NCBI GenBank assembly: GCA_010015655.1
Contig: ML976718.1
Span: forward strand, 1 to 64,000
Length of the DNA: 64,000 nt
Direction: 5' to 3'
From: Bimuria novae-zelandiae CBS 107.79
Lineage: Eukaryota; Ascomycota; Dothideomycetes; Pleosporales; Didymosphaeriaceae
Positions 20,535-32,527 of this stretch are shown here, piece by piece. Positions within the stretch are counted from its first letter, which is position 1; the number at the start of each line of letters is the position of its first letter. A program made the translations under genes and the position numbers. The notes beneath the pieces were generated by a model. That model had not been told where the DNA came from. It did no database searches and saw only the letters and a program-made list of their open reading frames with translations.

Positions 20535-23435
20535 ATGCCATCAGCGGATTCTGAATCGCCGGACGAGGCCTTTTTCAACGACCTGTCGCAACAGGGCCCC
20601 GATGCCAACGAAAATAGCCCCCGTGCGAACGGAGGAGAAGCGCGCAAGGACGACGCGACAAGCAAGCAGAAACGCATAGCCTGCGTGCTATGTCGGAAAC
20701 GAAAGCTGCGATGTGACGGCACCAGGCCGGCGTGCGGGACCTGCAAGCGCTTGTCCCACGATTGTACATATGACGAGGTGCGCAAGAAGAGTGGGCCGAA
20801 GCGGGGATACGTGAAGCTGTTGGAGGCACGCCTGCGTACGTGTAGAACTGGCCATCTCGGAACAATTTGGCTGACGAGCTGCGTTGCAGAACAGGTCGAG
20901 ACACTGCTGAAGAACCAGGAAACGACCGAGCCGCCCAAAGAGCCGTCGCGCCAGGACTCGACCACCGCATACGTCGCGAGCACAGCACAGCAACCGCTTC
21001 CTAATTCGAACGAATACTTGGGCGCCCCAGATGCGGCGCCCAGAATATCGCCAGCTCCCGATGCCTTCCCGAAGAGCACCGCGAACGGGATGTCGCCGGA
21101 GGGTGAGTTCCAATGGGAAATGATCGGGTTAGGTTTAGACGAGCCGCTGCCCCCTCAGGATGTGCAGGACGAACTGTGAGTGGGTAATGAGAACAGCAGG
21201 AGCGTTCCTAACAATACCAGGTACCAGATATACTTTGCCAAGATACATCCGTCCATACCCATAATACACAGGCCACGCTTCATGGCTGCCATGGACTTGG
21301 CACCGCACATGCGACCGCCTGTCTGCTTACGATACGCCATGTGGACCGTGGCTGCTTCTGTGGCCGACAAGTACGATGCGCTTCAGGAACATTTCTACCA
21401 GCGAGCGAGAAAATACGCTCAGTCGGATGAGATGAAAGGCCATGGCGAAGGGACCATAACACTGGCGCACTGTCAAGCATGGTCCTTGGTGTCGACCTAC
21501 GAGTTCAAACAAATGTACTTTCCGCGTGCATGGCTCTCTTCTGGACGGGCAACGCGACTGGCTCAAATGATGCAGCTACATCGTCTGGATGGTGTTGGCT
21601 TGGATGTCAAGCAGTGTCTCCCTCCCCCCAAAGATTGGACAGAACGGGAAGAAAGAAGACGGACATTCTGGATGTCCTTCAATATTGATCGGTATGCCAG
21701 TATCGGAACGGGCTGGCCGATGACCTTTGACGAGCGAGATGTGAGTTGTGTGGTATATCATACACGACTCCGCTGACTCTGAGCTCAGATCCTCACAAAT
21801 CTGCCATCCAGCGATGAAGCTTTCGAGAAGAGCAAACCCATGCCCACCGGCTCACTCGAGCAAGCGTTGGGCTCGAATGGGATCGGCAACCTGCAGTCAT
21901 TTGGCGGCATAGTACTAACAGCAGCTCTCTTCGGTCGAAATCTGCTGCATCTACACCGACCTGGCTCCGACGACAACGACGATGATCTCAATGGCGGCTT
22001 CTGGACACGACATCGAGCGATCGAAGGAATACTGCTCCAAACCTCGCTCGGTTTACCCGACCACCTTCGGTTACCAAGCGGTTCCACAGACCCAAACACG
22101 GTCTTCCTGCACATGTGCATCCACACGTCCACAATTTGTCTCCATCAGGCAGCCATATTCAAAGCAGACAAGTACCGTCTACCGATCACAGTCAGCTACG
22201 AGAGCAAAATACGATGCGTGACTGCGGCTGCGGAAATCGCCTCTATAATGAGAATGGTCAGCCACCTCGACTTGTCTGCTGTATGTTAGAATCCCCTATT
22301 TGATTCAGAGATGCTAATGTGTACTAGATGAACCCTTTCATTTCATTCTGCGTCTACGTCGCAGCCCGAGTTTTCGTCCAATACCTCAAGACACGCCCCA
22401 CGGACCAGCAAATGCAAGCCTCTCTTCAATTCCTCCTCGCCGCAATGCAAGCCCTCCGCCGCAAGAACCCTCTCACCGAATCGTTCCTGGTGCAGTTAGA
22501 CCTCGATCTCGAAAGCGCTGGTGTGCCTGGCCTACAGCAAAACCCCTACAAGCAACCGCAGACACGCGGCACAGTAAGTGACTCACCACGGGTCAGCACT
22601 TGTCAGGAAATTGGGTGAGTATCTTCTAACCTTTCTCCAGGATGGGGTAATACCCGTAAATTCTGATCCCGTCGGCTGCAGTCCCATATTCGAGATCCGC
22701 GACACGCAAAATCCATCCAACCCCATAAACCAGTATGGCAACGGCGAGCCCGCCCGACCCGCCGTACCCTACCCCATCGAGAGAATGACCGGACCTTTCC
22801 ACCACGCACACGTAACCTCCATCTCCCCCGGCGCGCAAAACCTCGACAGACAAAACACGCACTGGATACCTGCGTCGTCAAACACGTACGGCATGTCCGC
22901 CGACGCCACGACCGAAATGGACTTGTCACCCGAAGCCAACGACGACCAACCCAGCCCCGCTACCACGACTTCAAACACGCGTTCGCACTCCCTCCCGCAT
23001 TCTGGCAACAACTCGAGCTCGCACTCGAGCTATTCCCCCGGCCAGCCGACGGACCAGATGCCATATCGCCCCTCCCCACGCATGGGCACCCAGACCGCTC
23101 CCGCACCCAACAACCCCATCTCCAACCCCATCTCCTCCTCCTCTGCCCTCAACAACAACATCTTCTACCAAACCAGCAACGACATAATGAACCCCGACTT
23201 CTTCTCCAGCGCTCCTCCACCTATGCCCCCGCTCGCGGGCCCCGGCGGAGACCTCGATTTCAGCATGGGTACCGTGGGCAACGATTGGGGCGGGGTCGGC
23301 ATGGGTGTGGGGGGGATGGGTGTGGGTGCTGGGTTGACAGAGATGAGCGACGGCCAGTGGAATGCGATGCTGGAGAATATGAATATGGGGTGGGATAGTG
23401 TGGGGCCGCCGCATGCGGGGGATGCGTTAAGGTGA
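20535..23435 (+). CDS. Zn2Cys6 fungal-specific transcription factor, six exons
   Basis: A nuclear DNA-binding regulator. My model is exons 20535-20835, 20890-21175, 21221-21740, 21789-22280, 22328-22573 and 22641-23435, which sum to 2640 nt (879 aa plus stop). All five introns are GT..AG, 45-67 bp. The zinc cluster is canonical: Cys50, 53, 60, 67, 70, 77 (CX2CX6CX6CX2CX6C). A basic linker (KKSGPKRGYVK) and a coiled-coil-like dimerisation segment around intron 1 follow. The middle part (about residues 196-480) is a Fungal_trans domain with 'HPSIPIIHRPRF' and, near residue 340, 'RRRTFWMSFNIDRYASIG'. The C-terminal 260 residues are Pro/Ser/Asn-rich, ending in a Gly/Met-rich tract, as in activation regions. 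Introns 1-3 are multiples of three, and intron 1 has no in-frame stop, so retention would add 18 residues. The linker recalls RosA/NosA-type regulators, but I cannot confirm that. No sign of RIP. Confidence 0.9.
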
Positions 23436-23689
23436 GGTGAGGTGCGGGGAGGAAGGTCTGTTATTGATACGTTTCTAAGGTAAGTGTGGGTTGGTTATTG
23501 ACTAGATAGATGGATACCCACTGTCGCTTTGGCTCGATATATGCGAAGGCTTTAGTTGGGATTGTTTGGGCTTGGGAGGATATCAGGTATTCTAGCCCGG
23601 ACTGGGATTGAGGTTTGGGTTTGGGTTTGGAGCTTGAGGAGTGTGGATATGATGATTGGACACTTGTAATATGATATGGACGTTTTAAC
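23436..23689. other. Likely 3' UTR and flank of the Zn2Cys6 gene
   Basis: No ORF of note. A short run of TTTGGG repeats at about 23612-23632 is too short to be telomeric. Confidence 0.4.
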
Positions 23690-25400
23690 CCTCTGATGCT
23701 CTCCATCGTCAAAGCTCTGAGTAAGAAGGACCGCCGTGTAGAGTTCCAGAGTTCCGCGCCGCAAGGACACATCCACGAAGACCTCCTTCCTTTCAAGCGG
23801 CAAGAGCGCGCCGCCATCACGAAAGCCGCATGCCATTTTGAGAAGCGCCGAGCGGTCCGCTGCCATAGCCGTGTTCCAAACTTGTTTAGGAGACCAGAGC
23901 AAGCGCGCGCCATCCACAGGAATCACACATTTTTGAGAACAGAAACTGTGCTGCCATGGACTTGAACACGTCGCTTTTAACCAGCGCAGAACAGCGCACT
24001 GCCACCTGCTCGCGTTTCTTTGATTTAAGAACGGACGAAGGCGCACTGCCACGTGCAATGTTCTCGGTGCTTTGAGCAGCGTAGACGGACGAGCTGCCAT
24101 GGTCTCATTTGCAGCCGGTTTTTGGACACACGCATACCATCATTCTGCGCAATTTTTTGTCCTCACTCCACAGGGCCACATCGATTTTTGCACTAGTTCT
24201 TTTGGCTTTAGGTAGCGGTCACCGCGACGAAGTCCATGGAACTCCGAGGACAGACGAAGATCTCAAGAAGGCATGGCGGGTGAGTATAGGACTTGTGGGT
24301 GGTGTTTTTCGGTCCAGTTTCTCACAGGGAAATGTAGCCATCGTGTGAGGCTTTTATTCGAAGATGCGGGCGCTGCAAGAGTGTCCATACGTTCGGAGGC
24401 ATAAATTTTTGTGACGACCGAAAGCGCTCACATAAGAGCTTTGTACGGCATTGGGTTTGTAGATAGCTTTTAGAGCAACGTCACACGGCGACATAGGAGA
24501 TGAAAGTGTCGTTTTAGAAGGGTCTTGGTGGTGGGAGAGTCCATAATATCTGCCGGTGCCGAATTTGAGAGAGGGCGAGAAGGGGCACATGGATAAAGTG
24601 TTTTGTCGATTTTTGAGAAGGGCGTGGCCACCGTGGAAGTGGAGTAACAATGCAGCGTCTCACGGCGGCATGGGAGAAGTTTCTATTGGTTTTTGGTGGG
24701 CTTGTCATGGCCGAAGAGTCCATAAAACATTTGTGGCAGGCTTTTTATAGATGGCGGAGAAGCGCACATGCCGGTGAAGTGCCTATTTTTGGAGGACATG
24801 GCGGGTTTCGGGGAGGTTATTGACTTCAGCTGCACTAAAACATGTATAGGTTGTTAGCCCTTTCTGGTCTTTGGAAGGAGCAGTGTTAGGACAGGTTCGT
24901 TGTAGGTTTGAGTGTGCGGGCTCGGAAGATAAAAATTGGTGGGAGTGAGGCGCACATGAGGGTCTGCCTGTCGACCTTTTGAAAAGTAGAAACTTTCCCC
25001 GAACTTCGTTTTTGCTACCTCACTCCGCAGACGCATCAGTTTGTTAATATGAGGGTTTCTGTCTTTGACTCTGGGCCAGGGCGCAGGAGGCCCATAGCAA
25101 CATTGGACACGACTTTTGATACACAGCGGAGGAACGCTCGCATGGTTTATCTCTGTTTAGAAACTTCTTTTTCTAAAGTATGGGATATATTCGCTTTAAA
25201 CTGGATCTCGCGCTCCGTAGAGACATGCGCCGAGTCGTAAGCGCTTTTTTGTCCATCTTTTGTGGGGCTACACGCACAGCCGCGAACAGGCTCATGGCTC
25301 TCGTGTGCATGCCTTTAAGAAAGAGATAGAAGTTCTCATGTTTTTGTCCCTCTTTCTCGTCGTAACCTCATGAAAACGCCCGGGCGACCGCACTCGAGTT
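23690..25400. repeat. Non-coding stretch with weak, degenerate tandem-like repeats
   Basis: No convincing gene. Phrases recur at regular spacing. AGAGTCCATAA occurs at 24536 and 24715 (179 apart), with a variant at 24378. GGCACATG/CGCACATG occurs at 24584, 24763 and 24951 (179 and 188 apart), each followed 16-20 bases later by a T4-T5 run and GA/GG. At 23.99-24.10 kb GCGCACTGCCAC occurs twice about 50 bp apart, with GAGCTGCCATGG after it. The composition is normal, so this is not RIP debris. I do not recognise it. Confidence 0.4.
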
Positions 25401-25681
25401 AGTGAGTGAAGATCGCGACTCGTATAATCGAGCCCGGGTTGCACTCGGCACACGATACCTCACTCTTTTATTCTCTTCATATATAGCATACCCATTTTAG
25501 TTGCTGCTGCATAGAGACATAGAAACACACGCCGGGGTTTCCAATTTTGGAAATGCAGACGCCGAAAGAAAACACCATAGCGGAGTTCCCTCATCGCTTT
25601 GTATTCAGATTAACATTTCGACCTTCAATTTAGTATTTCGACAGAATTTTACCCTTTCCTGGCTGTCTCTACTGTTCGCTA
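25401..25681. other. Intergenic sequence, nothing recognised
   Basis: Normal base composition, no supported gene or RNA. A tRNA-like look at 25380-25450 was examined and rejected. Confidence 0.35.
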
Positions 25682-26845
25682 CTACACAGATACATATCTC
25701 AAAGTCATCCACGATTTAGATCCAAGGTAAACGGAAAGGATTAACATAGCCAATAGTCTTCGTAGTCGTGAACGTACAAGGCCATGTAAGACAGTTCCGT
25801 TTAGAGTTGTCTTGGAGAACTCGTCACAGAAATTCATGTGATTATCCGTTCGCAGGGTGCCATAACCCTCAATAAAACCAGGTAGTGTCTTGAATCGCTG
25901 CAATGCCGGTGCTTCCTTGTCCCCTTTGAGGTCATACATACAGCATGTGGTAAACTCCTGCCCAAATCCGTACCCAGCGCTTGAAATGATATGCGTATCT
26001 TCGTCTGTCTCATTATTGACAAAGTCGACCGTGGCTTCTATGAGCTATGGGAATGTGTGGGGCATGTAGTAAGCGACGCCGCCCCAGAATTCCGACATGG
26101 GGATTGTTTTCAGTTAAATGGAAGCGACCACTCCGAAGTTGTTGAGTCCACCTTTTAGGCATACGAAGAGGTCGCTGTTTTGCTTCGCATTCGCGTGAAT
26201 AATTTCGCCGGACGCGAGGACAACCTCAAGATCTAGGACGGAATCGCAGGCGAAACCGTGCTTCGTAGAGTAGAACGACATGCCGCCTGGATATATGTCG
26301 CGAAGCTGTTCTAGAATGGCACTCAGACTGAATTAAAACACGCACCTCCAAGTATCAGTCCAGGAACATCCACTCTGCCAACTCGTCCGCCCGGGACAGT
26401 GAGACCGTGCTTTTCGAGCTCTGTATATACAGAGCCCCAGGTCTCTCCAACACCAATAGCGATCTGCCCTTTATCTTCACATAACCGAAGGCCCTTTAGT
26501 CCTTGCGAGGCGATAGTGATTCCATCTTGTACATTGGCAGCGCCTGTACAATGAATAAGCTCCTGTTCCTTTGAAATGCGTATTACCTAAGTGAATTCAT
26601 ACCTGCAAATGATGTGTGACCGGTACCCTTTATTGCAAGAGGGGTTCTTGGGCGACCAGGTTGGATCTCAGTTTCTCGATCAAAGCGCCCACTTCTTGGG
26701 CACTGGTCGGTTAGGCAATTGCGGCAGGCTTGATATCGCTCTCAAATACCGTTAAATATGCCCCATTGATCTTATCGTAGAGCTCGCTTCCCTGAACAGC
26801 ATGTTTGTCTGGTAGGACTTTTTCTAGCACGGCCCGAAACGCCAT
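25682..26845 (-). pseudogene. FAD-linked oxidoreductase (PCMH/BBE-like) pseudogene
   Basis: Minus strand from ATG at 26845. The protein reads like a berberine-bridge-enzyme-type flavoprotein: 'QPGRPRTPLAIKGTGHTSFA' (the His after GTG would carry FAD), 'DGITIASQGLKGL', 'IGVGETW', 'VPGGRVGRVDVPGLILGGG' and 'LKGGLNNFGVV'. Two introns fit exactly: 26544-26602 and 26287-26345, both 59 bp with GT..AG, and the second rebuilds LGGGMSFYS across the join. It is broken by in-frame stops at 26713-26711 (TAA), 26116-26114 (TAA) and 26047-26045 (TAG), each one C-to-T step from CAA or CAG, and by a one-base frame change near 26645. The 3' end after 'CDEFSKTTLNG' is not recognisable; the frame runs to 25682. 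Such enzymes oxidise alcohols, sugars or alkaloid-like substrates; the substrate here is unknown. Confidence 0.8.
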
Positions 26846-27312
26846 GGTAAGTGCACGATTGTAATCACCAAAATCCTGAATGTAGCGAGATCTCAGTGCT
26901 GTGCACTATTAATATCGAGAATTGTATTAACTCGTTAAGTTCGTGTTCTATAGAGTTGGTGTTCGAATTTTAGTGGTGTTTTTAAACTATAGTTTGCGGT
27001 AGGGGTGAACCTATAATAATTTATACTAATAACTTATATTTAAAGAATTATATATATAAGAATTATATAAGAATTATAGTTTATAACCCACTGTTTATGC
27101 TCTAAATACTACCTTTATAGGTAATATAGCGTATATAATATCTTATTATACTAGTATAAGTTAGTGTTTTTAACTTTTATACTTTTATAATTACAACTCT
27201 AATCCTAATATGCCTATAAACTATTATTTATATAATATAAATTTGCCTGTAGTTAGTGTATTATATCTAATATAAAGCTATAAGCTAACTTATATAGATG
27301 GTTATTCTTTTC
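26846..27312. other. Transition into AT-rich relic DNA, insertion target of copia E
   Basis: Composition turns AT-rich from about 26.94 kb. No recognisable gene. The 5 bp TTTTC (27308-27312) were duplicated by insertion of element E and recur at 59667-59671, so this stretch was once continuous with 59672 onward. Confidence 0.6.
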
Positions 27313-27494
27313 TATAGCGATTGTCAGGTGCAAAGCAAAAGTCGAGGTAACACTTATTGTATTAAGTTACACAGACTGTGCTACTTGTACATAATAAGTA
27401 TGTATAATATATATTAAGGAGCTCCCTGTCTATTATACTGGAAGAAATATATAGCGTAAAAGGAGCATCTTAAGCCCTTATATAAACTGTTACA
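27313..27494 (-). repeat. 3' LTR of copia E
   Basis: 182 bp, starting TATAGCGATTG and ending CTGTTACA. It aligns with 41863-41961 plus 59584-59666 without gaps after element D is removed. Confidence 0.88.
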
Positions 27495-27501
27495 CCCCCC
27501 C

Positions 27502-30500
27502 TTATCCTATAGTTGGCTAGTGATAAAAGGATAATCTTTTTATGCTATATTTAAAAGTTAGTATCGTAAATCTATAATATAAAGCTACTTTATAAACTTA
27601 ATATGCTTTTAATAAAGTAGTATCTTAGTTATGCTATTAGCGAGCATCTTATTTATAGGTTGCTATTATATATAGAGCTTCTCTTACTATACTTTTTAGC
27701 GAATCTAGCTTTAGTAAATATTTATATGCTTAAGTTTTATTACTAGCTTATTTTACTTCTTTATAGCTATACTAATAGTCTACTAATTATTACACTAAAT
27801 AATAAGTATACTATTAAACATTAAGGATAGACTATTAAATAGATATAGTTACTTTTCTTTTTTAGAGCTTATAAGAGAAAGCGTAAATAGCTTTACCTTA
27901 ATAATTAACTTAGTAACTATACGCTGTAGGGTAGACTTTTAGTTAATAATTATATTAAATAGCAAAAAAATATAGTCTTAAAAGCTTTAAAGTGTCTTTA
28001 TATTATTTATAAAAGTAGTATTAGATGCTCTAAAAAGATAGGGTCGCGATAGTCCTCCTTTATAGTTATAAACTCTTAGATCCTGTTAGCTATATAAGCT
28101 TCTAGTGTATAGTACTATGTCTCTAGGACGTATCGCTATACTTTACGTATAGAGTCTACGTAAGCTTATCTAGGATTAGTAAGATGTAAAGTATATATTG
28201 CATGTGCACGTGCTAGATCTAGGCAGGTAAACTGTATAAAAAACGGAAGATAGCTAATAAGCTTTTAGAATTTTTTTTATTTAAGCTACGTTAGATTCCT
28301 TTACAAATAGCTTAAGGTAGTTAACTATTATAGGTACTTTTATACGGTGGCTAGTAGGCGTTATACTATACTTTATAGCTACTTCATAAATATAGGTATT
28401 TTAGATTAGCTAAACTTATTGGTAGCTATATCTTATATAGTACGTATATTTAAAAACTACTGAAATAGACTAAATTACTTTAATTAGTAGTATTTACTAA
28501 ATTTTTACTTAAACTACCTATGCAGCTTAGTGTTGCGTAGGTAAAAAACTATAATAATATTATTAATATAGATAAACAGCATAAGTTGGTTTTTTATATA
28601 TATAGAAAACGTAGCTCAGACTTTATCCCTAGGTGCTATAGTATACTACGAAACTCCTTATACTGTAGTAGTAATAACTTCTTTAGCTTATAAAATGTGC
28701 AAAGTATTTAGAGTAGTTCTTTATTTTCTTAAAACCTATCTAGTGTTTGCGCGTAGAGTAGATAGTTAGGTTATATATTAAAAAAGGCTATTAGTATATT
28801 ATACTAAATTAGCTCTAGCTTAAAGTAATTAGTAATTATAATAATTACTTTAAAAGTACGTGCTGCTAACGTTGCGACGTAGGGATCTTTATATAACTAC
28901 TAAAAATTACTTCTAATTACTAATTATATCTTAAATCGTAAGTGGAAGCCGTCTTTATTAAATATATAAGTAAATACTTATGTAAGTAGTAAGATTTAGT
29001 ATTAGTATTTACTACTATTTTTATAATCTTAGTAAAGTATCCTATATTTTATATATTATAGAATTCTTCTTAACTAGTTTATTAAAACTTAGTACTAAAT
29101 AGGTAAGTCGTTAGATCTTTCTAGGCCCTTAGTAGAGGTAGAACTTCTAACTAATATATCTTAAAAACAGGCTACAGCTTTAGCGCTATTATAAATGCGT
29201 ATAGGTAGTTATTAATACCCATTCTATGGAAAATCATGTGCGGCTATTATTTACTTATACTAGTAAAGTTATTAGTATGCTACTATTGTTAGCGTAAGCA
29301 TATAAGTATATTAAATTTATTAAATTTTGGGTTTCCACGTTTTAGCGTATTATTATTCTAGTAATTAGGTTTATAGTTAGAGATTTTAGTTATAGAGAGT
29401 TCTATTAAAGAAACTTTAGCTAAAATATTATTATTTTATTACTAGCTTACGTAAGTCACAGGTAATATAGGCGTAAGTAGCCTACCTTTTAAAAATAAAT
29501 CCTTTACGTTCTTATTAACTCTATTAACTTCTTTAACTTTATTAACTCTACTCTTACCCCCTACCTGCTACTAGCTTACGTAAGCTATAACTATAGGTAC
29601 GTTATGTGTCTATCTAAGCGTTATAAGTTTTTTAATAGTAATATTATTAAATTTAGCTTTTTCTAAAATGGCAAGTAACTCTATAACTTTTTTAATTACT
29701 AACTTTACTACGTAGCCTTCTAATCTTTTATAAAAAATATATTGGTTTAAAGATAACGTCTCTCGTTCGAATTATTTTATTGTTTACAAGTAGCTAGATT
29801 TTAAAGATATTTATTATATTATAACTTATAAAGTATCTTATTAGAGTTCTAGACGTAAGCTTGTTGCATTTTTTAAATGATAAATTTTAGACGTACGCTT
29901 AACAGCCTTTAAGACGTAAGTAATTTACTTTTAGCTTTACTCATTATATAATTTTAAATAAAGTCTTCTAACCTAGTGCTTTAGTTAGTGTATAATTTAG
30001 TATATATACTATTATTCTAAAGATCTTATTTAATAATAACTTTAGCAGGTTTTCTTTAAGCTTTATAGCTTAAGTTTAAATAATAATAGTCTTGCCTACT
30101 CGCTTCATAAGGCTGTTTTGCATATCTACGTACTCTACTTATAGCTTATATTAGATATCTAGCTTAGCGCAGAGCTCTTTTAATATATTTAGTATAACTT
30201 TATATTTTTTAGTTATTACTAGTCTTAATTACGGTGACGACGCTATTAAAGATACGCTACATTCTATAATTTTATAAATAAGCCAGTATTTTGGAAATGC
30301 CTTCATATGCTTTAGAAACTAGTCTACTATATAACCTATAACTTAATTACTATTAAGATAAGAGTCTGCCTCTCGAGGTAGTAGCTACATAAAGCCTATA
30401 GTAACGCGATAAAACTTTTTAGGTATAAAATCCTTTTACTATTTTCTAAAAACTTGCTTTAAAAGTTTTAATTTAATATATATACTATATAAGTCACTAT

Positions 30501-30904
30501 CTCTTCCTTCTACTCGCAGGCCTTCCATATAGTTAGTTAGCTTTTTAATTACCTTTTTACTAGAATAATCCTAGGTGCTATAAGTTATCTTATAATTAAT
30601 CATAAGGTTACGTTAAGGGTCCTTTAAAGATTGATAGATTATACTAAAAGGTAATAATTTAAATATATTTCAGTAGTAGCTAGCGTTAGTATTAACTAGC
30701 TAGTAATTATTATTATATTTTAATTAAGTAATAATTGTTTTCTTACTAACTTTATATGATAAATTGTATTTTAAGTTAAAATAGATCTAATTTAAGCGAT
30801 ACCGTACTAAGCCTATAAGACTTATTAAGAAGCTTTTAACTAAAGTAACGTATGTTAGGATAATAGCTAATAAATCTCTAGGTGTCTTTACGATTAGCTT
30901 TATA
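27502..30904 (-). pseudogene. pol relic of copia E (integrase, RT, RNase H)
   Basis: Read on the minus strand. An integrase-like region lies near 30.4-29.7 kb, with 'KHMKAFPKYW' and a 'TSRTLIRYFISY..NIFKI' pattern typical of the copia integrase tail. An RT C-terminal stretch near 28.2 kb contains 'DLARAHAIYTLHLTNPR'. An RNase H region near 28.0-27.88 kb contains 'KSTLQRIVTK' and '..LLALS'-type sequence, typical of copia RNase H. Nearly all Gln/Trp codons are TAA/TAG. The upstream gag part lies beyond H and B2 (32711-33305, 41024-41849). Confidence 0.72.
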
Positions 30905-30909
30905 CTACT

Positions 30910-31093
30910 TGTCGCAGAAGCTCGCTGGCTCCTGGCTAGAACTTTATTGTACTAGCTGGGATTAAGCCGAGCAGCCAGATAGTCGAGCACGTAATCCCCC
31001 TAAATTTATAAACAGCTAAGCTTTTAAGTAGGACTTTTACTACTCAATAGGCTTTATTTATAAGCTTCTTAATTATTGTAACTAGGCACTATA
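30910..31093 (+). repeat. 5' LTR of H
   Basis: Starts TGTCGCAGAAGCTCGC and ends GGCACTATA; pairs with 32528-32710, whose start reads TATTATAAAAGCTTAC, the difference being transitions only. Confidence 0.82.
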
Positions 31094-31106
31094 GTTATAA
31101 GCCTAG
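31094..31106 (+). other. Half-tRNA(iMet)-type primer-binding site of H
   Basis: GTTATAAGCCTAG directly follows the LTR. The complement of a filamentous-fungal initiator tRNA anticodon arm is GTTATGAGCCCAG (from memory of the family). Three differences remain at most, all G-to-A or C-to-T. Copia-type elements are known to prime from this internal tRNA region. Confidence 0.6.
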
Positions 31107-32527
31107 TACTTTTATAACACTTTATAACATACTTATTTTATACTAGTTAATAATTATAATATTAATCTATTTCTTACTCCTCATTATTCTTACGCTTACG
31201 TCTTACTAATTTACGTCTTAATAAAGCCTAATTGTATAATAACCTTTATAAAGCTTTTCGCAAATACCTATCTTATAAGTTATAACTTATTTCTACTTAG
31301 TACGTGTAGCTTAAGTACCCCGCAAAGGTTTAAGAAATATAGATATATATTAACTTAAAGGCTTTTAGGTGGCTAAATATATATAACTAGGCTTTAAAGA
31401 TACTAAACTTAGATACTAAGGGCAAGACCTATATATAAAAGCTTAAGTACTATATGTTAGAGTTTACTATCTATAGTTAGCTTATAATAAATATTTAGGT
31501 ACTTTAAAACTAGGTCTATGCTATAGTTAATTTATAAAGCTTTAAATATATAATACTATAATTAGGTAAATAGTAGACGCTGTAGGCGCTAATTAGAGAA
31601 CTTAAAAATAATCTCTATATAAGTAATAATAATTAAAAGCAGCCGGTATAATATATATATATATATAGGTTACCCTAAGCCTATAAAGTAGTAGAATAAT
31701 AAATATTACTAAATAGCTGTCTAAATAAAATCGCGCATATGCTAACGCTATACTTTAAATTTTTTTTAAAATCAAAAGTATACTTTTAATAAAAAATTTC
31801 TTAAACTTAGTATTAAGATATATTTATAAATAGACTTAGAAAAACCTTAACAACCTATCGCGACTAAGTGTAGTAGTAACTCTCTTTTTAAAAGGATACG
31901 CTCGCTGGCTCGCACAGCTCGTATAGACGCACTAATATAAAAACATATTTACTACGCTTAGAGAGCGTACTCCTAATGCTAACTATAAGTGCCTATATAA
32001 AGTAAATAGCTAGCATAGATAGAAGCCTTTAGAATGTAACCACCTTTAGTACGCGCTTTAGGGAGAAGCTTCTTATAAGCTTATACGTAAGGAGATTAGT
32101 AAAAGGTATTATTAACTAAGCTTAAATATAAGGAGTAAGTAGTTCACCCTCCTCCAGTTTTTCTAGGGAATATTAAAGTATAGATTATAGTAAGCCTATA
32201 GGTAAATAAGCCTTTACTAGCTAGGCGCTATAATCCTATAGCTACCTATTTCTTTTCTTATTTATACACGTAGGTACTCGCGCGGGTTACGTTGTAAGTA
32301 GATAGTTGCCCTTAAATATTTATTAAAGTTTATAGTAGAAGTACGCTACTCCTTTTTTATCTACCTTTCTTTTTAAAACTCTATATAAACTAGTTACCTA
32401 GACTAATTACCTCGTGTACTAAGAATCTAAGCGAGACACTTTTTAAGCTCGCTATATAAGTTTACTACCTTTTATACTTTAACTTACTATTTAACTCTTC
32501 TTACTACGCTCTAAGAGCTAGGGGATA

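Noticed and set aside
20363..21113. Long minus-strand ORFs of 238, 141 and 137 codons
   Set aside because: Shadows of the zinc-cluster gene; the plus-strand exon model with exact intron junctions is far better supported.
23605..23635. TTTGGG repeats resembling telomere
   Set aside because: Only three short units, internal to a gene island; fungal telomere is TTAGGG.
23552..24100. 182-codon minus-strand ORF
   Set aside because: No recognisable domain, overlaps the weak repeat stretch, and competing frames are equally open; likely chance.
25380..25450. tRNA-like look (GTATAA loop region and a GGGTTGCACTCGG arm)
   Set aside because: No acceptor stem pairing and the T-arm does not fit the GGTTCGANTCC B-box; stems do not close.
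31650..31672. AT dinucleotide microsatellite
   Set aside because: Short and expected by chance in RIP-altered DNA.
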